A stretch of 64,000 nucleotides of DNA from Achatina immaculata (Eukaryota > Mollusca > Gastropoda > Stylommatophora > Achatinidae). Below, in pieces: positions 12,101-26,900 of the stretch; the first letter of the stretch is position 1, and the number at the start of each line of letters is the position of its first letter. The notes below the pieces were generated by a model that worked only from the letters and a program-made list of their open reading frames with translations, did not search any database and had not been told where the DNA came from. Made by a program: the position numbers and the translations under genes. Location of the stretch: assembly GCA_009760885.1 (NCBI GenBank), contig CM019714.1, positions 4,141,895-4,205,894 on the forward strand. Reading direction: 5' to 3'.

Positions 12101-15100
12101 ATCAGATATAGCAGTATGACTTCAGATATAGCAACAAAGCTTAATATAGCCAATATGGCTTCAGACTTAGCAACACAGCTTTGGATATAGCAATAAAATT
12201 TCAATTCTAGCAATATGGCTTCAAATATAGCAGCAAAGCTTCAGATCTAGCATGGCTTCTGACATAGCAACAAAAATTCAGATCTAACAAAATGGCTTCA
12301 GATATGACAACAAAGCTTCAGCCACAATATGGCTTCAGATCTAGCAACATTGCTGCAGGTATAGCAATGTGGCTGTATACATATCAATTCTTCAGATCTA
12401 GCAATAAAGGTTCAAATATAATGATGAAGGTCTAGATATAATAACAAAGCTTTAGATATAACAACAAGACTACAAATCTTGCAGTTATACTCCCAATGTA
12501 GCAACAAGACTACAGATCTTGCAATGATGCTCCAGATATAGCAATAAGGCTCCATACTGAATCACACACACACACACACACACAAACCATCACTAACACA
12601 GACAAACTTACTCTGAAGAAATGTTTAACTTCATCCGTTTCCAGGAGGAACGTAGCCGGCTCTCTGTCACTCCAGAACTGTACATAGTTGTCAAATTCAC
12701 ATTGCTGCAACAGACATCAAACAGAAGTCAACAAAAATGAAGGAGGATGGATGGATGGATTTCTCTGTTGGATGATTTCTATACTTATATGAGACAGATA
12801 AATGTTCTGGCTAAAGCATGAGGGGAGACAGAGAAAAGAAACTTGGAGAAAAATTATATATGAGTACGTACAGGTTTATTGATGCATATACGACTGAGAG
12901 CAGAACATTTTTAATCAGCATATGAAACCTGTCCACAAAGTAACTGAGATGACACCACTTGTGAAGATGACACCACTCATGAAGATGACACCACTCATGA
13001 AGATGACCCACTTGTGAAGATGACCCACTTGTGAAGATGACACCACTTGTGAAGATGAAACCACTTGTGAAGATGACACTACTTGTGAAGATGACACCAC
13101 TTGTGGAAATGACACCACTTGAGAAGATGACACCATTTGTGAAGATGACACCATTTGTGAAAATGACACCACTTGTGAAGATGACACCACTTGTGAAGAT
13201 GGCACCACTTGTGAAGATGACACTACTTGTGAAGATGACATCATGCTTTTAGGCAATCATAGTGGCACTATTTATCAGGAAAAGAGCTCACCCACTTCAG
13301 GAAAACAGAGCCAATGGCTGACGGTCTGGCACAGCACTCCGTGATATCTGCCAGAAAGTGGCTGTACAAGCAGAGAAATAAAAGCAATGAGTAAAACAAA
13401 AAATAAAAAACAGAGAAACATAAGCAAAGAGTAAAACAGAAAAATAAAAAATAGAGAAACAGAAGCAATGAGTAAAACAGAAAATAAAAAACAGAGAAAC
13501 AGAAACAAAGAGTAAAACAGAAAATAAAAAAACAGAGAAACGGAAGCAAAGAGTAAAATGGAAAATAAAAAACAGAGAAACAGAGGCAATAAGTAAAACA
13601 GAAAATAAAAAACAGAGGAACATAGGTAATCAGAAAAACAGAAAATAAAAAACAGAGAAACAGAAGCAATGAGTAAAACAGAGAAACAAAGACAATGAGT
13701 AAAACAGAAAACAAAAAACAGAGAAACAAAGACAATGAGTAAAACAGAAAATAAAAAACAGAGAAACAGAGGCAATAAGTAAAACAGAAAATAAAAAACA
13801 TAGAAACAAAAGCAATGGATAAAACAGAAATAAAAAACAGAGAAACAGAAGCAATAAGTAAAACAGAAATAAAAAACAGAAACAGAAGCAATGAGTAAAA
13901 CAGAAAATAAAAAACTATCCACAATTGTAGGGATTTTCTGCTTTTTATGTTCAAGGTCACACACAGTCTCCATTTTTTCACATTCAAAAACTTTCCATGT
14001 GGCCTATTTCCATGTCACATTTTTTATGCTTTTTAATCTCTACACAAAATTTCTACATAAAACACATACCTTTGTTTCAAATGCTACACAAAATTTCTAC
14101 GGTTTCTTTACTGGGAGTCTTTTTGCTTGCAACAAATCTTGGTGATGTTAGCTACACATTGTCCATACACTGACAGTCTGACTGCGCACAGGTAAGAACT
14201 CATACCTGTCATGAAACTTGAGGATATCCATGATGTTTGAAAAAACCGTGTCCACATTGGCTGAGACAATCTCTGGCACCATTTCTCGGTGGCTTATGAT
14301 GTACTCCATGTAAGTTTCTACCAGCATCTTCAGATCTCTGATGTATTCTCTCTCTGTTTCTTCCATCTCCTTGACAACATAGCTGTGGGGTGGAAACATT
14401 TGAAACAAATTTCCAGAAAATCCAGTGAAATAATATTCCCCTTATATGAGATTTGTGTTAATGAATATGTAAGGTTCAGTTTTACTAAAAGATTGAAAGA
14501 GTGAGGAAATTGAGGAGGAACAAGAGTGGCAGAAAGTAAGATGAGTATCTATAAATGAAGAACATACAACAATCTAATATTTTGGCAAAAGCCTTTTTTC
14601 AAGGATTGCATACAAAAACAACACAACATAAAAACATGGAAATAGATGAAAAATTCTTCAGTTAGCTTGTTTGGTATCCTCTTCCAAAGAAAGCATTTGT
14701 GCCTGTCTTTCTTTCATGGAGGATATCTTTGAAAAAGGCTTTTGCCAAAATATTGTATTGTTGTATGTTCTTCATTTATACATACTCATCTCACATTCTG
14801 CCACTCTCGTTCTTGCCCAGTTTCCTCGAACTTTCTATTTTTTTTTTTTTTGTAAAATGAAACCATACACCTCAGTCTACTTTTATTGCTAGAACCAGTT
14901 TTACTGCAGTCACAATTTCTGTTCATGAATAAGTCAAGATTTCTTCATGTCAGCTTGACACACTCTGGGATTTCATGTACAAAATTTTATGGATTTAAGT
15001 TACCCAGATAATGGAATTTCTTTTATTTGGAAATCTATGGCTATAGTAAATGACAGAATGTTAGTGTTTTCACATGTATGATTATATGACTTTCTGCAAA

Positions 15101-18100
15101 AAACATAAAACAAAAACCATGAACATATAACAGGAATTGATTATTTACATTATATAGACAAGGTTGAGCACCACAAAGTTAGAACTATACAAAACAGATA
15201 CTGTCTATGTGATATACAGGATAACAGATCATGTTACTTTGTTTAGAAAAAAAAAGTTGAATGTGATATACTTAGATATTTTGATACTTTAGTCATATCT
15301 AGTGATATATCAAAAGTGAGCTGGAATAAAGCAACAATAAATTAATTCATTCATTCATTTGTATGTCCCTTGCTGAACTTTGCCTCCCAAACAGCACTCC
15401 TGTAGGGCTTTCACTTGTGAGCAAGATGGCCCGCTGCTGATGCATCCATTTGCAGATCATCAACAATGTCTTACAGCCATCTTCGCCTTGGTCTTCCTCT
15501 CTTTCTTTTTTCCCATTATGTACCCTTCCAAGACGGTCTTCTCTAAATTATCATGACGTTTAATGTGTCCAAAATATTTAAGTTTTCTCTCTTTAATCCT
15601 CTTTACTAGCCAGCCTTCTTCAATATTAAGTTCTTGTAATATGGATATATTTGTTCTTTTTTATGTCCATGATTTTTGAAGAACTCTTCTGTAGCATTTA
15701 CATTCAAAGGCATTTATGTGTTTCTCAGCTGTTTTGTTAAGTGTCCAGGTCTCACGGGCATATGTTGCGATGGGAAAGATGCATGCCCTTAAAAATCTTA
15801 TTTTTGTGTTCTGTCTGTTCCTCTCCACAGATTCTTTAGTTGTTTTACTTTCTGAAGAGTGATAGATGTCCTCCTTTTAATTTCCCTTTTATATACTTAA
15901 TATACTTTATATACTTCCCTTTTAATTCTTAACCCTTTGAAAATAAAGTATGTTCGTCAGTTCGTTTGTTCATTCCCTCATTGTATCTCCATTATTAGTT
16001 AGTAGTGATTCAAGATATTCAAAACTCTCCACTTCTTCCAGTTTTTCCTCATTTATACATATTTCAGCTGCCTTGTTTGTTTTGTCAGTTGTCATCAATT
16101 TAGTTTTCTTCACATTAAGAATGACTATTTTTCATAAATTAGATACACTGGTCATTGCCGTAAATTTGTGTACAAAGCTCGGCAGACAGACACTGTGGGA
16201 TGACAATGTTCTGTAACAAGTAAAGTAAACTATATCTTTGCTCTCTTGTTATTAAACAGAGATAATCTTTATCATTCTATCATTTCTACTTTGCATTCTT
16301 CATAAAGAGAGGTATTTATTACAAAATGTTTCTTCTGTTTCTTAGTGTCAATCTGTGCACTTGTTTATGTCAAAACACTCTTATAAAACTCTTGTCAGTC
16401 TGTGCACTTGTTTATGTCAAAACACTCTTACAACAGACTTTTTAAGTATTTCTGTCAAATAATTAACTGTTTCTGTCAAAATTAACTATTTATAGATCTT
16501 TGTCTCACTCTTGTCAGTCTAGACCTCTCTGAAATGTCTTGTAGTCATGGCCACCTGCTGTCAATGGTACCACCTGGCAACTTCACATGACTGATTCTAT
16601 TAATATTCTCATATTTCAATTGCCCATTACACCTTCACGTATGATATTAAAGACAACAGAATTCCACTCAGTTAAAACAGTGAAACAAAAATTGTGCATG
16701 GAAATTTAAAAAAACAAAATTATTGTGCATACAATTAAAACTGAAACTTTGGCCTAACAACTCAAGGGCAATGCCACACTATAGCAGTCATATGACAAAG
16801 ATGTTAACATCACATAAACATCTGCTTAGTATGATTCGGTTTTTCTCAACACAAGATAATAGTTGAATAATCTACTGATAATCTTGTATCTTACCAGCAT
16901 TGGTTGGCTCATACTTTCTTAACCTGAAGTTTTTCTATACACAAGACAATATTTGAGTATTTTATTGATCACCTTGTGTGTTACCCACACTATCTGGATC
17001 ATACTCTCCTATCTTTTCAAACATTTATCCTTGATGGATGCTTTCAAAAACCTCTGCCAAGTTTGTATGCTCTAAACAAAGTGAGCTTAACTATGAAAAC
17101 ATGTCTGACAAGTGTTGGCTGTGTACGTGACTAAAAATAGATTGGACAGACAATACTGTCTTACTTGTAGCATCACAATAGGACAAATAAACTAACCAAT
17201 CAGATTAGAACTTGAAACCTAACATTTGATTTTGATCAAAATTTTACAAAATGTTTATAAAATATTGAAAACAGTCACAGATTCTAGTTAGCGTAATCAG
17301 ACCAAGCAGAAACAGGTGAATATTTTTTTAGCACTGTTATATTATTACATGTGATATTTATTACATGTTGTATTGAATATTTCTGGGAACAAATTTCACT
17401 TTCCTTGAGCTTGTCGTGTGTCACCCTCATGTGCTACTTGTGACGATTCGACACTGATGCTTCTACACCTGCTGTCAGTGACATTTCTCACATGCCCATT
17501 TTTACATATTCTCACAGCAACACTTGTTAAACATAATCACTATGTGACAGATAACAAACTCAATAAACACAAAAGAATCATCAAAAATCAACAAAAACAA
17601 TTTCTGAGTAAATAAAAAAAAAACTGAGAAGGTAACAAATTTAAAAATAAAAGAAAATATCAAAATAACAAGAAAAATTTTCTACATTTCAAGAGAAATA
17701 TACAAATGTTGGGATCTACAGCTACCTGGACAAACTCTTCTATCCCGAGGTTCAAACCGGAACATGCAAGAGGTTTATGTTTATGGAGGAAGACAACTCA
17801 CACAGACAGGTTCTCGTCTGCTACAGTTACAGCAACGGGTCTAGAAGGAAGAAACATTCATGAATTTCTTCTTAAATTTCATGACTGGTAATTCATGGAT
17901 GGTTATAAAAGTGATGTTGAGAAGGTATGTTGCAGTGTTGTCATGAATTTATGAAGTAGAGATTTCTGTATGAAAATAATTGAAAACTGACCTGACAGTA
18001 ATTTCCAACCACTGAAAACATCCAAGGACCACTTCTCCAACCACACAAAAGTTGCAGACAACTACCTTATCAAACACACAAAAGTTGCAGACCACCATCT

Positions 18101-20867
18101 TACCAACCACACAAAAGTTGCAGACCACCATCTTACCAACCACACAAAAGTTGCAGACAACCATCTTACATGTAATATCATAAAGCCATAAACCCTTAAT
18201 TGTTTTTGTTGAAAAGACAGTACTCAATACCACATTGATAATGCAGTCACGGGCCACCTGATAATGCAGTCATGGGCCACCTGATAATGCAGTCATGGGC
18301 CACCTATTAATGCAGTCACGGGGCACCTGATAATGCAGTCATGGGCCACCTGATAATGCAGTCATGGGCCACCTGATAATGCAGTCATGGGCCACCTGAT
18401 AATGCAGTCATGGGCCACCTATTAATGCAGTCATGGGGCACCTGATAATGCAGTCATGGGCCACCTGATAATGCAGTCATGGGCCACCTATTAATGCAGT
18501 CATGGGGCACCTAATAATGCAGTCATGGGCCACCTGATAATGCAGTCACGGGCCACCTGATAATGCAGTCACGGGCCACCTGATAATGCTCTGAAAACCA
18601 TAGGATGGTAACTGCTGATCTGAGAAAATGTTCTATATTCAAGACAATGTACACACCGCTGTAACCTTTGCTGAAATATTGACTGCTTTTGTTATGGTGT
18701 ATATAATCTTTCTTACCTCCTGTAAAACTGCACATACACTCTCACCTCATTTGCTTCATGGTACATGGCTTACTCCACCCGTTACTTCTATGATTTACAA
18801 AGCTTTTACAGGCATGCGGAGCATCTGAGTGGTGTAGTGCTTAATGCATTAGTCTCTCATGGAGAAGGCTTGCAGTTCAGATCCAGCTGGAGAGACACCA
18901 GTCACCCAGGCTGTAGAACTAGGCACCTGGCTTGTTTTGAAGGTGGGGAAGGAGAAATGGCCAGGCATGATGCTGACCACATCACCCTCTAGTTTGCTGA
19001 CCACATCACCCTTTAGTGTGCTGACCACATCACCCTCTAGTTTGCTGACCACATCACCCTTTAGTGTGCTGACCACATCACCCTCTAGTGTGCTGACAAC
19101 ATCGATATCTAGTGTGCTGACCATATTTCCATTTAGTGTGCTGACCACATCACCCTCTAGTGTGCTGACAACATTGATATCTAGTGTGCTGACCATATTT
19201 CCGTTTAGTGTGCTGACAACATTGATATCTAGTGTGCTGACCATATTTCCGTTTAGTGTGCTGACAACATTGATATCTAGTGTGCTGACCATATTTCCGT
19301 TTAGTGTGCTGACAACATTGATATCTAGTGTGCTGACAACATTGATATCTAGTGTGCTGACAACATTGATATCTAGTGTGCTGACCATATTTCCGTTTAG
19401 TGTGCTGACAACATTGATATCTAGTGTGCTGACCATATTTCCGTTTAGTGTGCTGACAACATCAACATCTAGTGTGCTGACAACATCAAAATCTAGTGTG
19501 CTGACCACATCACCATCTAGTGTGCTGACCACATCACCCTTTAGTGTGCTGACAACATCAACATCTAGTGTACTGACAACATCAAAATCTAATGTGCTGA
19601 CAACATCACCATTTAGTGTGCTGACCAAATCATCATTTAGTGTGCTGACAACATCAAAATCTAGTGTGCTTACCACATCACCCTTTAGTGTGCTGACCAC
19701 ATCACTCTTTAGTGTGCTGACCACAAAAGGAAAATACAGGCACTAACATGGTGTCCTTGGTGCTTTGTGGCACAACAGGAATACCTTTTACCTTACAGAT
19801 ATACAGAAGACACTTACCACATAAAGATCATCTGATATCAGAAATATTGCCCAGCTATCTGACATATCATGCTGTTAGTTTTCACAGACAGCAGTTATGA
19901 CAAAAAAACTAGCTTTGACAGACAACAGTTATAGCAGAACAAATTAACTTTCATAGACAGCAGTTATGACAGAACAAGCTAGTTTTCACAGACAGCAGTT
20001 ATGACAAAACAAGCTAGCTTTCACAGACAGCAGTTATGACAGAGTAGGCTAGCTTTCACAGACATCAGCTATGATAGAGTAGGCTAGCTTTCACAGACAT
20101 CAGTTATGATAGAAGCCTACTAAACATTCATATTCTTTGTATGTCAAATGTTTACTGGAAGATTTGCATTACACAAACAGAAAGTCATCTTTAACATCAA
20201 GCTATAATTTCTCAGTCATATATTTTTTGTGGTTCCATGATGGATCTACCACCAAAATGTAGCATTATCATCGATGGCACAGACTAAAGTTGATAGATTC
20301 AAGTACTTAGGAACAACTATAACAGCTGATAGGAAATGTCACAACGAAATAAAAAGGAGATGTGCTCAGGCCGAATCATTTCCAGAAAATGAGACACATC
20401 TTGTGCAGCAGATCCATATCAATGGAAACAAGATTCCAAGTACTTAAATGTTACACCGAGCCAATTTTGTTTTATGGATGTGAAACTTGGTCCATTAATA
20501 AGAGAGTACAGGGAGAAATGGAGGCCATGGAAATGTGGTTCATAAGAAGGATGTTGAAGGTATCATGGACAGCTAAGAAAAGCAATGAAGAAGTCTTAAG
20601 AGAGGCTGGAGTTAAAAGACAAATTATAGCAAAGATCAGAGGTAGACAAGTGAGATTTGTAGGACATTTTCTGAGAAGAGGAAAATTTGAACACACCGTG
20701 GCAACTGGAAAAATTGAGAGAAGAAGAGACAGAGGAAGACAGAGAGAGAAGTTACTGGATGGGCTGTCAGTGTGGCTAGGAAGAAATTCACCGGCGGATC
20801 TCATAATCAAGTCTAAAGACAGGGAATTGTGAAGAGAAATGATCATCTACGCCACGCGGCATGGCAC

Positions 20868-20904
<37 letters not shown>

Positions 20905-23900
20905 CTGCAGAGGATCTGCCAGAGATCATGATGGAGAAATCCCTGCTGAGCACTTCTCACAGAACCCTGGAGCTACATGATTTTGTTCTTGTTCAAGACA
21001 GGTTGATCAAAAAGTCATTTTTAGCTCTACACAAGGGAAAAAAAGCAACTCTTGTACATGTCATGTATCACAAGCCAGACACGATCAACATTTTGTATGC
21101 CAGACACGATCAACATTTTGTATGCCAGACATGATCAACATTTTGTATGCCAGACATGGTCAACATTTTGTATGCCAGACACGATCAACATTTTGTATGC
21201 CAGACACGATCAACATTTTGTATGCCAGACACGATCAACATTTTGTATGCCAGACATGATCAACATTTTGTACACTAGACATTTATTCTGCAGCATCAGC
21301 CTGTTCTGAATAAACAAGGGAGAATATATGAAGCAAAAATGAAGTCGTAAATATTTTAGTACAAAGTTTCTAAGGTGACAAAAACAAAAAAACTATTTTC
21401 AAGGTTTCCACGGTGACAAAAAGGGTTCTGTAGGGGAAAAAGGTTGATAAAAGGGCTGATCTAGAAGTTGTAAAATGCATACATCTTTGTTTTTTGTTCA
21501 ACTGAGATAGCAGACTGGGTAACTGGGTGAGTTACTTTTCATGGCAGCATTTCAATATACAAGCTCATAAAACTGCATTCAAAATTTGAAAGAAAAAAAA
21601 ACAGGTTTTCAAGAGTACAACACCAGGTGGCAGCACAGTTCAAGGTACTATAATTATCCTAGGTAGGGAAGTATGCACTAATTCACATGGCTTTCAGTGC
21701 ATCATGATAATCAAGTTTGACTACTCATTCATAAACTTCTCACTGAGTCAAGCTGTTGTCTTGAGCCAACATCTTACAGCAAGTTTCAGCACACTGCACT
21801 CCTTCTGCCCAAATAAATGTCACTATAGTGCCTTGTTCAGCAATGGTGTAATCCCATAATGGGGCATTCATGTTTACTGGACCGTGGCTGCAACTAGACT
21901 AAATGCAGAGAGCTGTACTGTGAGTGTTCGAACTACCCATCAGCCACTGGGAATGTGTTGCATCAGCTTCTACTAATTTTGGTCACAGTTTAATTTTCAA
22001 CTTCCCTTTACTGTTTGATTCTGCCTCATACATAAGTTAAAAACCGGATATGAAAGTAGTAATGTAGTAACAAAGTATGAAGTACATGCACAACCTGATC
22101 AGATCTGACTCAGTCTTAGGATTAACTTCAACAACAAGTACACATGCTAGAACAAGTATATGATTTGATGAGTTCAAGCACGCTGTCCTACTCACCGCCT
22201 CTTAAGTGTAGCCTCCTGCTGCTTGTTGCTGACCTGTAGCACTTCCTCCCTGAAGGTTCCCCGAGTGGAGCGACGCATGAACTGGGCCGATATGCTCTTC
22301 TCTTCCAGGTACGCTGAGGGTACCCAGCCTTGTCTTGAGGGACTGGTTTTGGTTGGGCGAGTTTTTACTAACCAGAGGTCAGGCCGTTCCATGTCAATGA
22401 CTTCAACAATCTGACCTTCAGATAACCTTGTAGAAGTTGTGTCACCAGCAGGTGGCACGTAGTCAGCAATAGCCACATAGTCTGGGTACGTCTGCTCAGG
22501 GGGAGGTAATCATAACAAGAGTTTATGGGGAGGTAATCGTAACAAGAGTTTATAGGGGGATGTAATAATAACAAGAGTTTATAGGGGGAATGTAATTATA
22601 ACAAGAGTTTATAGGGGGAATGTAATTATAACAAGAGTTTATGGGGGGGAGGTAATCATAACAAGAGTTTATAGGGGGAATGTAATTATAACAAGAGTTT
22701 ATGGGGGGGGGGGGGTAATCATAACAAGAGTTTATAGGGGGATGTATTCATAATAAGAGTTTGTTTTTCACGTCTGAGGTTAGTTTTGTTTTGCTATGTC
22801 TATGAGCAAACAATATGAGCTGTCTGTTCCTACATTTTCCAGTACTCACTCACATGCTTCTACCATCTAAATCACTGTAATTACCACCACTCATTCACAC
22901 CACCAAAAGGTAATATCCACCACCATTAACCCCTACTATCACATTCAGTATCACAATCAACACTTACCAGTAACATCACCACTAATATCATCACCAGCAC
23001 TTATCATTATCTTTAAAATCATTATGATCTCTGATACTTATCACTGCCATTAGCACTGACATCATCACCAGCACTTACCCTTATCTTCAACATCATCATC
23101 ACCCCACAAACTCACCTCTCGAAGTCTGAGCTCATCCTCTGAAGTGTCGTTGTCCACCTCCACAGCTCCAGATTTGGGAGAATGGTTAGACTTCCTCTCT
23201 TTCTTCTTCTGGCTCAGCTCTTCTGTGTGTGTGTGAACAAAACCCAGTTAAACATGGCAGTCATTAGCTGTCCTGTGAGACTGTCTTTAACGACTGGTAC
23301 TTTCCCTGTCATCACAACCTTACATCACAGCTTTACATCACAACATGCTGACAGACTAGTCAGGGCAAAGATAACTTTACATCACAACACTGCTTCATAA
23401 CTTTACATCACAACCTTACGTCATAGTTGTACATCACAATATTACATCACAACCTTACATCATTAACTCTACATCATGACTCTACAACACAACATTACAT
23501 CATAACTCTGCATCATGACCCTGCATCACAATATTATATCATAATCGTACATCATAACTCTACATCACAACCTTACTTCATAGCCCTACATCACAACATT
23601 ACATCACAACTCCACATCATGACCCTACAATAAAACATCACAACCATAACAGTAAAGGTAAAGGTATGAGTTGTGAACCAGCGCCATTGCACATGATCAG
23701 AGTATAAGTGCTGTGCTGCCTAGTCAGTAGCTGACCAGAAACTGCCGACTTGTGTCACCACTAACTCTGTAGCTAGGGGTGTCATTCATCTTCCTTCTCA
23801 GAGAGTCAACCCTGGTACCCATTCTTCTTAAGGCTGGGTGAACCCCGGGGAGAGTGAGCCATGGTCTGACCGCCACTGTGGTAAATGGAAATCAAAACTG

Positions 23901-26900
23901 GGTCACCTGGTTGGTAAGCCAGTGTCTAATCCAGCGGTTCTCAGACCCTTTTGCTGCACGGCCCATATTTAAAAGTCAAACATTTTTGTGGCCCACTAAT
24001 AAAGTGCTTTATATCTGCAAGGTATAAATCTAATTTATGTGATATTTTCTCTACATGTTTAACTGCATGTTCATTGCTACACAAAAGTTCTTTTCATTTA
24101 CTAATAAAGCCACCTACAATTCTGCGACTTGCATCCGTGAAGTCTGCCCCTACGCATTGCATGAAAAATGTGTAATAATTTTATATTGTTTCTACTTTTC
24201 TCTGTTTTTTTTCTGCTGCTTTGAGACTTCAGCGTGGCCCACAATACTCCCTGTCATGGCCCACCGTGGCACATGGGTTGAGAACCACTGGTCATTACTG
24301 TGGTAATGCAGCCCCTGGACACACCCATACAAAACTCTACACCACAACCGTACAACCGTACATCATAACACTACATCATAACACTACATCATAACACTAC
24401 ATCATAACACTACATCATAACACTACATCATAACACTACATCATAACACTACATCAAAGCCAACATGAAACCCACAATGTATATTACTGAAACAGACTGA
24501 AATCTATTACTGAAATAGACTGAAATCTATTACTGAAATAGACTAAAATCTATTACTGATGACAACTTGAGACAGAAAAAAATGAGAAAATCCATGAATG
24601 AATCAGTTGTAAGAGTGAACCTGTTGTAAAAGTGGATTTGTCGCAAGAGTGGATCTGTAGCAAGGATAGATTTATTGCTTGACTGGATCTGATATGTTGT
24701 TTAGATAAACATATACATCTTACAACCTTCCCGTGCTGTTAAACGTCACATAAGGCTCGTATAGTTTTTTGCCAAGTTTTCCTGTTCTCAGTGAGTCTTT
24801 CAACTTCATCAAGGGATGTTATGCCCACTAAACTGGCTTCTCTTAACAATGTTCTCTTTAGAGCTTCACATGGTTGACCTCTTTTTCTTCGGCCTGTTCT
24901 GTTCCACTTGATAGCTTGTTTTGGTATTCTCTGGTTGTTTCTTCTCATCACATGGTCTACATGTGTCCATCTTCTTTTTCTAATCACCCATGAGACAGGT
25001 TGTTGTTTGTTCATCTGTCTTATCTCTGTGTTGTTCTTAAATTCGTTCCACTTTATACCAAGTATTTTGAAGAGGCATTTGTTTTCAAAAGAATTTAATT
25101 TCTTGTCTATTTCTTTAGTCGATTTCCAGATTTTCGCATGCACAAATGAGGGTGGATATCACATTTGAATTGAATAATCTTAACTTGGTTTTTGTGCTTA
25201 TAAATTTTGAATGCCATATGTTCTCAAGATTTTTGAAGATCAATGCTGCTTTTGTAATTCTAATTTTAATTTCATTTCTGGTGTCACCATCCTGGTCTAT
25301 GTAGCAGCCTAGGTCTATTATACATCATACAGACAGTATACATAACTTTATTATACATCACATACTTAACTTTATTATATATCACATACATAACTTTATT
25401 ATATGTTTGTAACAATAATCTTTTCAGTTTTCCTCACTGAACTTTCTAATATGTGATGTACAATCTCGTACGTAAGCTAACAAGTTTATATGTATAACTT
25501 ATACACCAGTTTTATTTACCATTATCATCATCATCATCATGCTTCAGTCAGTCTGTTATTATCTTACCTTCATCGGTGTCCTCCTCCTCTTTTTTATCAG
25601 CACCAACACCTCCAGCAACACACAGCAAGTAGGATGGAATAAAACACACCTGGGTACCGATGTTAGATAACAGGTAGAAAGTAAGTGCCAAATATCTTCA
25701 GAGATTTATTTAGATAACAGGTAGAAAATAAGTGGCAAATATCTTCAGAGATTTGTTTAGATAACAGGTAGATAATAGATATTATCAGTCTTTCTCCACC
25801 TTCTCTCTAGATATTATCCCTCTTTCTAAACATTCTCTCTAACTAGATTTTATCTGTCTTTCTCCAGCTTGCCTCTAACAAGATATTATCTATTCTCACA
25901 CCTTATCTTTCTTCAGCTTGCCTCTGACAAGATATTATCTATTCTCACACCTTATCTTTCTCCAGCTTGCCTCTAACAATATATTATCTATTCTCACACC
26001 TTATCTTTCTCCAGCTTGCCTCTAACAAGATATTATCTATTCTCACACCTTATCTTTCTCCAGCTTGCCTCTGATCAACCAGTGGCCACTCTTCTGGCGT
26101 GAGTCTAAGACCTCAACCAACTGCCCCCCACTAAAAGTTGTCTGCGTGTCAGGGTCTGTGTAGTCCATGACAACCAGGTAAGATTTCAGGAATAATTCCT
26201 ACAGAAAAAAGATAACAATTATGTCTACAGTATCTTATTATATAAACAATATCTTAGAACATCTTATTATATAAACAGTATCTTAAAATATATTATTATA
26301 TAAACAATATTTTATTATATAAAAATATCTTAGATTATGTTATTATATAAACAATATTTTATTACATAAACAATATCTTATTTTATCTTATTATAAGAAA
26401 TTTTCTTATTTTGTCTTATTATATAAACTTCTCTTATTGCCTCAAAATAATCTAGTTTGCTCACTTTTATTATTGTGACAAATGGTCACCTAGAATTACC
26501 AGCTCACCTCGACCCAGTTGATCTTTTCATCATTCTGTTACTCCAGATATCCATCATCCTTCACACAGAACTTATTCTCTCTCTCTCTCTTTCTCTTATT
26601 CTGAGATTATTATTCATTCATTCATTCATTTGCATGTCCCTTGCGGAACTTTGCCTCCCAAACAGCACTCCTGTAGGCCTCTCAGTTGTGAGCAAGATGG
26701 CCTGCTGCTGTTGCATCCATTTCCAAATCGTCAACGATGTCTTGCAGCCATCTTCGTTTTGGTCTTCCTCTTTTTCTTTTTCCCATTATGTACCCTTCCA
26801 AGACAGTCTTCTCTAGATTATCATGACATTTAATGTGTCCAAAATATTTAAATTTTCTTTCTTTAATCTTCTTTACTAGCCAGCCTTCTTCAATATTAAG

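Noticed and set aside
18849..19746. Open frames of ~290 codons on both strands
   Set aside because: 24-bp repeat (multiple of three) without stops; begins in a SINE.
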